Source: an uncultured Oscillospiraceae bacterium
GTDB taxonomy: Bacteria; Bacillota; Clostridia; Oscillospirales; Oscillospiraceae
Assembly (NCBI GenBank): GCA_944387785.1
Contig: CALXGG010000007.1
Span: 1 to 39,729 of the forward strand
Reading direction: 5' to 3'
Length of the DNA stretch: 39,729 nucleotides
Position 1 is the first letter of the stretch. Every line of letters begins with the position of its first letter. Below, piece by piece: positions 1 through 7,141 of this stretch. Below the pieces are notes generated by a model, which was not told where the DNA came from, made no database searches, and worked only from the letters and a program-made list of their open reading frames with translations. The position numbers were made by a program, and so were the translations under genes.

Positions 1-1163
1 CGGTTCTCCACCACGTTGCGCACGCCGATGGCGGAGATCATGCCGTAGAGGATGAAGCTGACGCCGCCGATGATGGCTGCGGGGATGGTGTTCACCACCA
101 CGGCGAAGGCGGGGGAGAAGGACAGCACCACGGCGTACACCGCCGCCAGGCGGATCACCCGGGGGTCGTAGACCTTGCTGAGGACCAGCACGCCGGTGTT
201 TTCGCCGTAGGTGGTGTTGGCGGGGCCGCCGAAGAGGGCGGAGAGGGAGGTGGCGATGCCGTCGCCGATGAGGGTGCGGTGGAGGCCGGGATCCTCGATG
301 AAGTTCTTGCCCACGGTGGCGGAGATGGCGGACATGTCGCCGATGTGCTCCATCATGGCGGCGATGGCGATGGGGGCCATCACCAGGATGCCGGTGAGGT
401 CGAACTTGGCGATGGAGCCGGTGAAGTCGGTGACGAAGGGCTGGAAGCCCAGCAGGCTCACGCCCTCCAGGGCGCTGAAGTCCAGCAGCGGGGCGGTGGC
501 GCCGGTGGCGGCGTCGGTGATGACGGTGGCGCCGCAGGCGTTGGCGATGACCGCCACGATATAGGAGCCCACCACGCCCAGGAGGATGGGGATGATCTTG
601 ATCATGCCCTTGCCCCAGATGTTGGCCGCCACGATGATGACCATGGCCACCACCGCCAGCCACCAGCAGGTGGAGGCGTTGCTCACCGCGGAGGGGGCCA
701 GGTTCAGGCCGATGAGGATGATGATGGGGCCGGTGACCACCGGGGGCAGGAAGCGCATGACCTTCTTCACCCCCACCGCCTTGATGATGGCGGCCAGGAT
801 CACATAGAGAAGGCCCGCCACCACGATGCCGCCTACGGCGTACTGGAGCTTCTCAGCGGGGTCCATGCCGGCGTACTTCCCGGAGGTCATCCCGGCCATG
901 GCCTGGAACCCGCCCAGGAAGGCGAAGGAGGAGCCCAGGAAGGCGGGCACCTGCATCTTGGAGCAGACGTGGAAGAACAGGGTGCCGAGGCCGGCAAAAA
1001 ACAGGGTGGTCTGGATGTTCAGGGGCAGTCCGTAGCCCTGGACCAGGATGGGCACCAGCACCGTGGCGCCGAACATGGCGAACATGTGCTGCAAGCCCAG
1101 CAGCAGCATCTTGGGCACACCCAGCTGCCGCGCGTCATAGATCGGGGCGTTTTGCTCGTTCAT
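1..1163 (-). CDS. uraA: Uracil permease, NCS2 family (3' end beyond window)
   Basis: Nucleobase:cation symporter-2 family permease, an integral membrane protein that imports uracil with a proton. About 387 N-terminal residues are visible; the C-terminus runs off the left edge of the window. The translation carries the UraA-type signatures QHMFAMFGATVLVP (near residue 24), AFLGSSFAF, MMEHIGDM, DPGLHRTLIGDG and NTTYGENTGV, which in E. coli UraA hold the glutamates that contact uracil. Hydrophobic segments alternate throughout. The ATG is preceded by GAGGAA at good spacing. A promoter, a short leader ORF and a terminator-like hairpin lie upstream on the same strand, so expression is probably controlled by attenuation. 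The signature motifs favour uracil over xanthine or urate, but specificity is inferred. Confidence 0.93.
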   Translation of the reverse strand, partial: MNEQNAPIYDARQLGVPKMLLLGLQHMFAMFGATVLVPILVQGYGLPLNIQTTLFFAGLGTLFFHVCSKMQVPAFLGSSFAFLGGFQAMAGMTSGKYAGMDPAEKLQYAVGGIVVAGLLYVILAAIIKAVGVKKVMRFLPPVVTGPIIILIGLNLAPSAVSNASTCWWLAVVAMVIIVAANIWGKGMIKIIPILLGVVGSYIVAVIANACGATVITDAATGATAPLLDFSALEGVSLLGFQPFVTDFTGSIAKFDLTGILVMAPIAIAAMMEHIGDMSAISATVGKNFIEDPGLHRTLIGDGIATSLSALFGGPANTTYGENTGVLVLSKVYDPRVIRLAAVYAVVLSFSPAFAVVVNTIPAAIIGGVSFILYGMISAIGVRNVVEN

Positions 1164-1189
1164 GGTTTTCTTCCTCACTTTCACACACC

Positions 1190-1210
1190 GCCTGCCCGGG
1201 CCGGACAGGC
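1190..1210 (-). promoter_or_regulatory. Second hairpin in the uracil permease leader
   Basis: An imperfect inverted repeat (arms GCCTG and CAGGC, with further inner pairing) lies between the T-tract of the upstream terminator and the uracil permease ribosome binding site. The stretch GCCTGTTCCGG before the terminator nearly repeats GCCTGTCCGG here, so the two copies could compete for the same partner. A role in switching is inference. Confidence 0.35.
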
Positions 1211-1237
1211 AAAAAAATGCCGGTGACACGTCACCGG
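1211..1237 (-). terminator. Terminator/attenuator in the uracil permease leader
   Basis: On the minus strand, a 7-bp stem (CCGGTGA / TCACCGG, loop CGTG) is followed by CA and seven T residues. It lies between the promoter and the permease start, so it would stop transcription before the gene unless prevented. The TGA inside the 5' arm is the stop codon of the leader ORF at 1231-1299, so a ribosome finishing the leader would cover the stem. Stem and T-tract are seen directly; regulation is inferred. Confidence 0.7.
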
Positions 1238-1299
1238 AACAGGCAATGGCGGGTCGGACAGCCGGGGACCCCACGGCAGGCATCGCAGCGCGTCGTCAT
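1231..1299 (-). CDS. Putative 22-residue leader peptide of the uracil permease gene
   Basis: A short ORF starts with ATG about 30 nt after the predicted transcription start and has an AGGGGG ribosome binding site 9 nt upstream. It encodes 22 residues, including four Cys and four Arg (Cys at 5, 8, 14 and 19), and ends in a TGA that sits inside the 5' arm of the downstream terminator. The stop lies 67 nt before the permease ATG. This layout resembles E. coli pyrBI, where translation of a leader that runs into the terminator couples UTP level to readthrough. No U-rich pause run is obvious before the hairpin, so the signal sensed is unknown. An in-frame upstream ATG lacks a ribosome binding site. 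Confidence 0.5.
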   Translation of the reverse strand: MTTRCDACRGVPGCPTRHCLFR

Positions 1300-1335
1300 A
1301 CCGGCAGTCCCCCTTTCCCTCGTCATATTGTGACT

Positions 1336-1364
1336 ATTATAGGGGGATGCCCGCCCCTGCGCAA
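1336..1364 (-). promoter_or_regulatory. Promoter of the uracil permease leader
   Basis: On the minus strand, -35 TTGCGC (1364-1359) and a perfect -10 TATAAT (1341-1336) are separated by 17 bp. The predicted start is near 1329, giving a leader of about 165 nt before the permease ATG. Confidence 0.75.
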
Positions 1365-1535
1365 GGCACAGATGTGATAATTTTATCCAGCTGTCTAGGG
1401 CCGATTTTGTGTATTTCTCCCTGCTCCCGGCGGGGCGGCGCCCTGGTCCGCCTCCCAATGCTTACACTTTCTTCCAGGTGTTAGGGAGGATTGTCGGCAA
1501 AAGCGCCAAATTGTAGCATATACTTAAAAAATAGT
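1365..1535. other. Intergenic stretch between divergent promoters, no gene seen
   Basis: No convincing ORF lies here. The only structure is an imperfect inverted repeat around 1456-1492 (CCTCCC / GGGAGG with inner ACAC / GTGT) upstream of the symporter promoter, which could be a protein-binding site. No T-tract follows it. Confidence 0.3.
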
Positions 1536-1564
1536 TTGTGCATATTCCATAGCCACGCCATAAT
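1536..1564 (+). promoter_or_regulatory. Promoter of the dicarboxylate/amino acid symporter gene
   Basis: -35 TTGTGC (1536-1541) and -10 CATAAT (1559-1564) have a 17-bp spacer. The start falls about 45 nt before the gene's ATG at 1618. Confidence 0.6.
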
Positions 1565-1617
1565 ATGGATATTAGGGAGCAGGTGGTTCCCGCCAACATG
1601 AAAGGAGAGAGTAGCGT

Positions 1618-2853
1618 ATGAAAAAGAAATTGAGCCTGCCGATGCAGATCTTCATTGCGCTGGTGGCCGGTATCGTCCTGGGGCTGATCCTGTCCTTCGT
1701 CCCCGGCGGCGACAACTTTACCAAAGACTATCTCAAGCCCTTCGGAGACATCTTTGTCAACCTGCTGAAATTCATCGTAGTACCCGTGGTCCTCCTGTCC
1801 ATGATCGACGGCATCCTGTCCATGGACGACATGAAGAAGGTAGGCTCCGTTGGCTGGAAAACGGTGGCCTACTTCCTGGTGACCACCGCCATCGCCTGCG
1901 TCATCGGCCTTGCCTTCGCCAGCATCTTCAACGGCGCGGGCCTCTTCCCCGACCTCTCCCAGGAGCTGGGCAGCGCCACCTACGAGCCGCCGGCCTATGG
2001 AGGCTTCATGTCCACCATCGTGAGCATCTTCCCCTCCAACATGTGGGCGGCCTTCAGCAGCGCCAATATGCTCCAGGTCATCGTCATCGCCCTGTTCTTC
2101 GGCGGCTCCATCATGGCCGCCGGTGAGAAGGGCCGCCTGGCCCGGGACATCGTCACCTCCTTCAACGAGGTCATCAACCGGCTCATGGCCTTCGTCATCT
2201 CCCTGGCCCCCATCGGCGTGTTCACCTATATGTCCTGGGTGGTGGCTACCCAGGGGGCGGACATCCTGGGCTCCCTGGCCCTGGTGCTGCTGTGCGCCTA
2301 TCTGGGCTACATCGTCCACGCCGTGGTGGTGTACTCCTTCTCCGCCAAGGCCTTCGCCGGCATAAGTCCCATCCGCTTCTTTGCCAAGGCCTTCCCGGCC
2401 ATGATGTTCGCCTTCACCTCCACCTCCTCCGCCGCCTCCCTCCCTGTGTCCAAGGAGTGCGCCGACGAGCTGGGAGCGGATAAGGACATCGCCGCCTTCG
2501 TGCTGCCCCTGGGCTCCACTGTCAACATGGACGGCACCGCCATCTACCAGTGCGTGGCCACCGTGTTCCTGGCGGCCTGCGCCAACATCCAGCTGACCAT
2601 AGGCCAGATGGTGCTGGTGGTGGTCACCGCCACCCTGGCCTCCATCGGTACCGCCGGCGTCTCCGGCGCGGGCATGGGGATGCTGGCCATGGTGCTGGAG
2701 GCCATTGGCCTGCCGGTAGACTACATCGGCCTCATCGTGGCGGTGGACCGCCTCTTCGATATGGGCCGCACCTGCCTCAACGTCACCGGCGACATCTCCT
2801 GCTCCGTCTGCGTGACCAAGTGGGAGTCCAAGAAGGTCCCCGCCCGCAAGTGA
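1618..2853 (+). CDS. Dicarboxylate/amino acid:cation symporter (DAACS family)
   Basis: Sodium- or proton-coupled membrane transporter of 411 residues, the usual length for the GltP/DctA/GltPh family. The conserved NMDGT motif is at residues 303-307. The C-terminal substrate site reads DMGRT...NVTGD, with D381, R384, N388 and D392 matching GltPh Asp394, Arg397, Asn401 and Asp405. Keeping the arginine, which neutral amino acid relatives replace, argues for an acidic substrate (aspartate, glutamate or a C4-dicarboxylate). The N-terminus has the usual first helix with positive residues. AAAGGAGAG precedes the ATG. It is a single-gene unit with its own promoter and a strong terminator, divergent from the uracil permease. 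Confidence 0.93.
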   Translation: MKKKLSLPMQIFIALVAGIVLGLILSFVPGGDNFTKDYLKPFGDIFVNLLKFIVVPVVLLSMIDGILSMDDMKKVGSVGWKTVAYFLVTTAIACVIGLAFASIFNGAGLFPDLSQELGSATYEPPAYGGFMSTIVSIFPSNMWAAFSSANMLQVIVIALFFGGSIMAAGEKGRLARDIVTSFNEVINRLMAFVISLAPIGVFTYMSWVVATQGADILGSLALVLLCAYLGYIVHAVVVYSFSAKAFAGISPIRFFAKAFPAMMFAFTSTSSAASLPVSKECADELGADKDIAAFVLPLGSTVNMDGTAIYQCVATVFLAACANIQLTIGQMVLVVVTATLASIGTAGVSGAGMGMLAMVLEAIGLPVDYIGLIVAVDRLFDMGRTCLNVTGDISCSVCVTKWESKKVPARK

Positions 2854-2892
2854 TCCCCCCGCAATACGCGCAGGCATAAGGGAACACAGACC

Positions 2893-2931
2893 CGAAGGGG
2901 CCGGACAGGATCTGTCCGGCCCCTTCGTTTT
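2893..2931 (+). terminator. Terminator after the symporter gene
   Basis: A long stem (arms starting CGAAGGGGCCGGACA, 15 bp, short loop) is followed by TTTTG. It lies 40 nt past the stop codon. Confidence 0.85.
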
Positions 2932-2950
2932 GTCCTGTCTGTGACGGCGG

Positions 2951-2986
2951 AAAAGTGGCGCGCCGGGCCAGAAGGCCCGGCGCGCC
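2951..2986 (-). terminator. Terminator after the FtsX-type permease gene
   Basis: A perfect 13-bp stem (arm GGCGCGCCGGGCC, 4-nt loop). On the minus strand it is followed by ACTTTT, so it ends the minus-strand transporter operon. On the plus strand only TTCTT follows, so it could back up the preceding terminator. Confidence 0.75.
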
Positions 2987-3004
2987 TTCTTGAATGGATC
3001 GCGC

Positions 3005-6000
3005 CTACTCGATGGATTTCAGGGACTCCGCCATGTCGATCTTCCGGAGCTTCGGCTGGAGGGCCAGGAAGATCACCAGGGTGAAGAGCAGGGTCAGCGC
3101 CAGGGCGAAGCCGTAGCTTTGCCAGGCGATCCAGACGGGGAAGAACATGGAATCGATCTGCACCTGCTCCATGACGAAGGCATGGAGCGCCTTGCCCATG
3201 GCCAGGCCCACCAGGCTCCCCAGGGCGGAGAGCATGAAGATCTCCCGGAACACATAGGAGGCCACCTCCCCCTGGTAGAAGCCCAGGACCTCGATGGTGG
3301 CGATCTCCCGGACCCGCTCGGTGATGTTGATGTTGGTAAGGTTGTACAGGACGATGAAGGCCAGGGCGCCGGCACAGATCACCACCACCAGGACGATGTA
3401 GTCCATCCGGGTAAGCATATTATCCACCTGGACCCGGGTGGCCTCGTTGATGGTCACGTTGCTCACATCGTCATCCTCTGCCAGCAGGGCCCCCTCCTGA
3501 TAGGGATCCGCGTCCTCATGGGCCATGATGTAGAGGTTCTTGTACTCCGGCTCCTCTCCCAGCTGCTCCCGATAGGTGTCCGGGGAGACGTAGACGTAGT
3601 TGAACACATAGTTGTCGCAGATACCGGACACGGTAACGGTGAGGCTGCCGAGGTCGTCGTCCCGCAGCTCCACCTGGTCGCCCACGGACAGGCCCATGTT
3701 CTCCGCCAACCCTACGTTGACCACCACCTCCCCGGCGCCGGGGTAGGCGATGGGCTCCTCGCCGCTGTGGAGGGAGATGAAGCCCTCCAGATCGTCGGTG
3801 GAGGAGACCACCAGGTTCACGGATTTGCTGCTCCCGCCGTGGATCACATCCACGCTGCCGTTGTGGACCAGGAGCGCCGCCTCCCGCTCCCAGCCGGAGG
3901 CCTCCAGATAGGCGGACACGCTCTCCTCGGTCTGGGGATCCTGGAAGGAGACGTTGTAGTCGAAGAGGGTGATCTCCGCGTACTGGTCATCCACCACGGA
4001 CCGGATGGAGTCCCGCAGGCCAAAGCCGGTGACCAGCAGGGCGGTGCATCCGCCGATGCCCAGCACCATCATGATCAGGCGGCTGCGGTAGCGCAGCACG
4101 TTGCGGATGGATACCTTCCGCAGGAAGCTCAGCCTCCGCCACAGGGGGGTGATGTACTCCAGGAACACCCGGCGGCCCGCCTTGGGGGCCTTGGGCCGGA
4201 TCAGCTCCGCCGCCGCCTTGGTCAGCTCCACCCGGCAGGAGAGGTAGGTGGCGCCGATGGAGCACAGCAGGGCCGCCGCGAAGGACACCAGCGCCAGCAC
4301 CGGGTCAAAGATAAAGGTCAAAGGCGCGAAGCCATAAATGATTCCGTAGATCTCCCAGATGATCCAGGGCAGCCAGTGGGCGCCGGCGGCGTAGCCCGCC
4401 ACGCTGCCCACCACCGCGGCGGAGCCGGAGTAGAAGAGGTACTTGGCCATGACCTGGCCGTTGCTGTACCCCAGGGCCTTCAGCACGCCGATCTGGGTCC
4501 GCTGCTCATCCACCATGCGGGTCATGGTGGTCATGCACACCAGGGCCGCCACCAGGAAGAAGAACACCGGGAATACCACGGAGATGGCCGCCACGATGGA
4601 GGTGTCGTTGTCAAAGCAGACGTAGCCGGTGTTTTCCTCCCGGGTAAGGACGTAGGTGGTGGGCTTTTTCAGATCCGCCAGCTCCTGCCGGGCGTCGGCC
4701 AGCTCATCCTCCCCGTCCCGGAGCTCCCGCTCCGCATCGGCAAATTCCTCGTCCGCCTCCCGGACGCCGTCGTAGTACTCCTCCCAGCCGTCGTCCAGCT
4801 CCTGCCGGGCGTCCGCCAGCTCGCCGGGGGCCTTGTCCAGGTCCCGCTTGGCGTCGTCCAGCTGCCGCTTGGCGTCCTCCGACTGGGCCAGGCCGTCCTC
4901 ATACTCCCTGAGGCCCTCCTCATACTGGGCGTAGCCCTCCTGGTAGTCCCCAAGGCCGCTCTCATACTCCGCCCGGCCTTCCTCCAGCTGGGCCTTAAGG
5001 CCGTCCAGGTACTCCTGGGACAGGGGCTGGCCGGCGGACGCCTCCGCCTGGGCCCAGCCGCCCAGAAACTCCTCCAGACTGCTGCCCTGGGCCTGCATGG
5101 CCTGGTCCACGGCGGCGTTCAGCTGGGGGGAAGCCCCGGACTGGAGGGCCTTTACCAGCGCCGCGGGGGTGCCGGTGCCGGTGGACTGGGCCAGCTGGAC
5201 GGCGGACTGGTAGAGGGTATTGAGCTGGTCGTAGGAGGCCTCGCCCTCCTCCAGCTCCGCCTTGGCGTCGTCCAACTGGGCCTTGGCGTCGTCCAGCTCC
5301 GCCCTGGCGTCCTCCAGCTCCGCCCTGGCGTCCTCCAGGGTCTTGAGACCGTCCTCGTACTCCTTCAGGCCGTCCTCGTATTCCTTCAGGCCGTCCTCGT
5401 ATTCCTTCAGGCCGTCCTCATACTCCTTCTCGCCGTCCAGAAGGTCCTGGTAGGCGTCGGCCAGTTCCTGCTCCGCGTCGGCCTTCTCCGTGTTGTACTC
5501 GTCCCAGCCGTCGCTGAGCTCCTGCTCGCCGTCCCGGATCTCCTCCATGGCGTCGTCATAGAGGGTGGTGTAGCGCAGGTCCGCCCGCTCCTCCGTCAGG
5601 TCCTCCACCGCGGCCTTCAGATTGTCGATCTGCGCCTCGTACTCCTCCGAGTAGGCGTCGGCGGCATCGGAGAGGGAGAGGTAGATCTCGTAATAGGCGT
5701 CAAACTCGAAGCCGTCCAAAGGGATATACACAAACCCCGTGACGCTGCCGCTGCCGATGGAGCTGGTGCCCCGCTCGTAGTTGAGGTAGTAGGGGGAGCG
5801 GACCAGGCCCACCAGGGTGTACCCGTCGTAGGCCATCAGCTCCAGCGTGTCCTCGTCGTTGTTGGGGGATACCGTCACCGTCATCCCCAGGTCATCCTCG
5901 GTGAAATGGCGGGCGTCCCCCACGCACTCATTGGGGGCCTCCGGCATCCGGCCGGCCACCAGCTCGGTGTGGTTTACAGTGTCCGTCAGGGAACGGGCGG

Positions 6001-6316
6001 TGATGACGACCTCCTCGTTCTCCCCCCGCACCATGAGGAAATCCGTATATACGGAACCCTCGGCGGAGGCGACCCCCTCCATCTGCGCGAAGGCGTCCAC
6101 ATCCTCGTCGGTAAAGCCCAGGGTGGACATGAGCTGGAAGTCATACAGGCCGTACTCCCGGAGATAGGCCACCCCGGTGGCCATCATGTCCGGCTGGGAC
6201 ATCCGCAGCCCCGCGAAAAAGCCCACGCCCAGCCCCACGATGGCAAGGATCGCCAGATACCGGCCCAGACTCTGGCGGATCTCCCGCAGGGAGGACTTCA
6301 GCATCGTGCCTACCAT
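3005..6316 (-). CDS. ABC transporter permease, FtsX/MacB type, with giant coiled-coil insert
   Basis: An 1103-residue membrane protein with two FtsX-type permease halves. An N-terminal helix lies at about residues 20-38, followed by an extracytoplasmic region. A coiled-coil-like acidic segment spans about 230-545, then a helix cluster from about 573. The second half restarts near 733 with LRKVSIRNVLRYRSR, and the final helices lie at about 970-1100. Such permeases pair with LolD/MacB-like ATPases and couple ATP hydrolysis to mechanical work outside the membrane (lipid, peptide or cell-wall enzyme control) rather than classic import. The gene overlaps the ATPase gene by 7 bp, and GGAGGAG lies 5 nt before the chosen ATG. 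Residues 295-322 are near-identical EYEDGLK heptads encoded by 21-bp DNA repeats. Substrate unknown. Confidence 0.9.
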   Translation of the reverse strand: MVGTMLKSSLREIRQSLGRYLAILAIVGLGVGFFAGLRMSQPDMMATGVAYLREYGLYDFQLMSTLGFTDEDVDAFAQMEGVASAEGSVYTDFLMVRGENEEVVITARSLTDTVNHTELVAGRMPEAPNECVGDARHFTEDDLGMTVTVSPNNDEDTLELMAYDGYTLVGLVRSPYYLNYERGTSSIGSGSVTGFVYIPLDGFEFDAYYEIYLSLSDAADAYSEEYEAQIDNLKAAVEDLTEERADLRYTTLYDDAMEEIRDGEQELSDGWDEYNTEKADAEQELADAYQDLLDGEKEYEDGLKEYEDGLKEYEDGLKEYEDGLKTLEDARAELEDARAELDDAKAQLDDAKAELEEGEASYDQLNTLYQSAVQLAQSTGTGTPAALVKALQSGASPQLNAAVDQAMQAQGSSLEEFLGGWAQAEASAGQPLSQEYLDGLKAQLEEGRAEYESGLGDYQEGYAQYEEGLREYEDGLAQSEDAKRQLDDAKRDLDKAPGELADARQELDDGWEEYYDGVREADEEFADAERELRDGEDELADARQELADLKKPTTYVLTREENTGYVCFDNDTSIVAAISVVFPVFFFLVAALVCMTTMTRMVDEQRTQIGVLKALGYSNGQVMAKYLFYSGSAAVVGSVAGYAAGAHWLPWIIWEIYGIIYGFAPLTFIFDPVLALVSFAAALLCSIGATYLSCRVELTKAAAELIRPKAPKAGRRVFLEYITPLWRRLSFLRKVSIRNVLRYRSRLIMMVLGIGGCTALLVTGFGLRDSIRSVVDDQYAEITLFDYNVSFQDPQTEESVSAYLEASGWEREAALLVHNGSVDVIHGGSSKSVNLVVSSTDDLEGFISLHSGEEPIAYPGAGEVVVNVGLAENMGLSVGDQVELRDDDLGSLTVTVSGICDNYVFNYVYVSPDTYREQLGEEPEYKNLYIMAHEDADPYQEGALLAEDDDVSNVTINEATRVQVDNMLTRMDYIVLVVVICAGALAFIVLYNLTNINITERVREIATIEVLGFYQGEVASYVFREIFMLSALGSLVGLAMGKALHAFVMEQVQIDSMFFPVWIAWQSYGFALALTLLFTLVIFLALQPKLRKIDMAESLKSIE
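5351..5434 (-). repeat. Four tandem 21-bp repeats encoding EYEDGLK heptads
   Basis: Four consecutive 21-bp units begin with GTCCTC on the plus strand at 5351, 5372, 5393 and 5414. The second and third are identical, the first differs by one base and the last is more diverged. Each encodes one heptad of the coiled coil in the permease gene. A related 21-bp unit recurs at about 5290-5338. Copy number could vary by slippage without breaking the frame. Confidence 0.85.
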
Positions 6317-7014
6317 TCGATCTCCTCCACGGGCACCGGGCTGGCATTGGTCTCCTCAGAGACCACCATGCCGTTTTTCACCCGGATCACCCGATCCGCC
6401 ATGGCCGTCAGGGCGCTGTTGTGGGTGATGATGATGACCGTCATGCCCTTCTGCCGGCTCATATCCTGAAGCAGCTTCAAAATGGCCTTGCCGGTGGCGT
6501 AGTCCAGCGCGCCGGTGGGCTCGTCGCACAGCAGCAGCTTGGGATTCTTGGCCAGGGCCCGGGCAATGGCCACCCGCTGCTGCTCGCCGCCGGAGAGCTG
6601 GGCGGGGAAATTGGCCATGCGCTTTTCCAGCCCCACGGACTTCAGCACCTGGGCCGCGTCCAGGGGATCCTTGCAGATCTGGGCCGCCAGCTCCACGTTC
6701 TCCAGGGCGGTAAGGTTGGGTACCAGGTTGTAAAACTGGAACACAAAGCCGATGTCGTAGCGGCGGTAGGTGGTCAGCTGCCGGGTGTTGTAGGCGGACA
6801 CCTCGCTGTCCCCCAGGAAGATCTTCCCCTCCGTCAGGGTATCCATCCCTCCCAGGATGTTCAGCAGGGTGGTCTTGCCCGCGCCGCTGGGGCCCACGAT
6901 CACGCACAGCTCCCCCTTGTCCACAGTGAAGGTGGCGTCCTGGAGGGCCTGGATGTCCACCTCGCCTACATGATACGTTTTTTTGACATGCTCAAACCGC
7001 ACAAATTCGCTCAT
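6310..7014 (-). CDS. ABC transporter ATP-binding protein (LolD/MacB-type)
   Basis: Cytoplasmic ATPase of 234 residues that powers the FtsX-type permease encoded just downstream. All catalytic motifs are intact: Walker A GPSGAGKT (41-48), Q-loop Q93, signature LSGGEQ (140-145), Walker B LLLCDEP with catalytic Glu165, and switch His198. The [18 protein letters not shown] stretch is typical of the MacB/LolD/FtsE subfamily. It is the first gene of a two-gene operon; its stop codon overlaps the permease start. GAGGATGG lies upstream of the ATG, and a 7-bp hairpin (7032-7059) stands in the leader. Confidence 0.95.
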   Translation of the reverse strand: MSEFVRFEHVKKTYHVGEVDIQALQDATFTVDKGELCVIVGPSGAGKTTLLNILGGMDTLTEGKIFLGDSEVSAYNTRQLTTYRRYDIGFVFQFYNLVPNLTALENVELAAQICKDPLDAAQVLKSVGLEKRMANFPAQLSGGEQQRVAIARALAKNPKLLLCDEPTGALDYATGKAILKLLQDMSRQKGMTVIIITHNSALTAMADRVIRVKNGMVVSEETNASPVPVEEIEW

Positions 7015-7076
7015 ACTACCATCCTCGAACAGCCCCTGTGCCTGCGGCGGCCCAGGGGCATCATATTATTTGTACC

Positions 7077-7085
7077 AGTATAGCA
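7077..7085 (-). promoter_or_regulatory. Extended -10 promoter of the ABC ATPase/permease operon
   Basis: Reading the minus strand, TGCTATACT forms an extended -10 element about 60 nt before the ATPase start. The -35 region (TTCACC at 19 bp) is weak, as often seen with extended -10 promoters. Confidence 0.45.
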
Positions 7086-7141
7086 TAAGGAACGGAGAAG
7101 TGGTGAAGTTTTCGTAAATGATACAAATTTTGGCGCAGTCT

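Noticed and set aside
1190..1340. PyrR-binding attenuator for the uracil permease gene
   Set aside because: No recognisable PyrR binding loop was found in the leader; only the leader ORF and hairpins were supported.
2990..6469. Very long open frame on the plus strand opposite the FtsX-type permease gene
   Set aside because: Its product is low-complexity (Leu/Gly/His/Gln-rich) with no family motifs; in GC-rich DNA the antisense frame of a real gene often lacks stop codons. The minus-strand product has clear permease features and a ribosome binding site.
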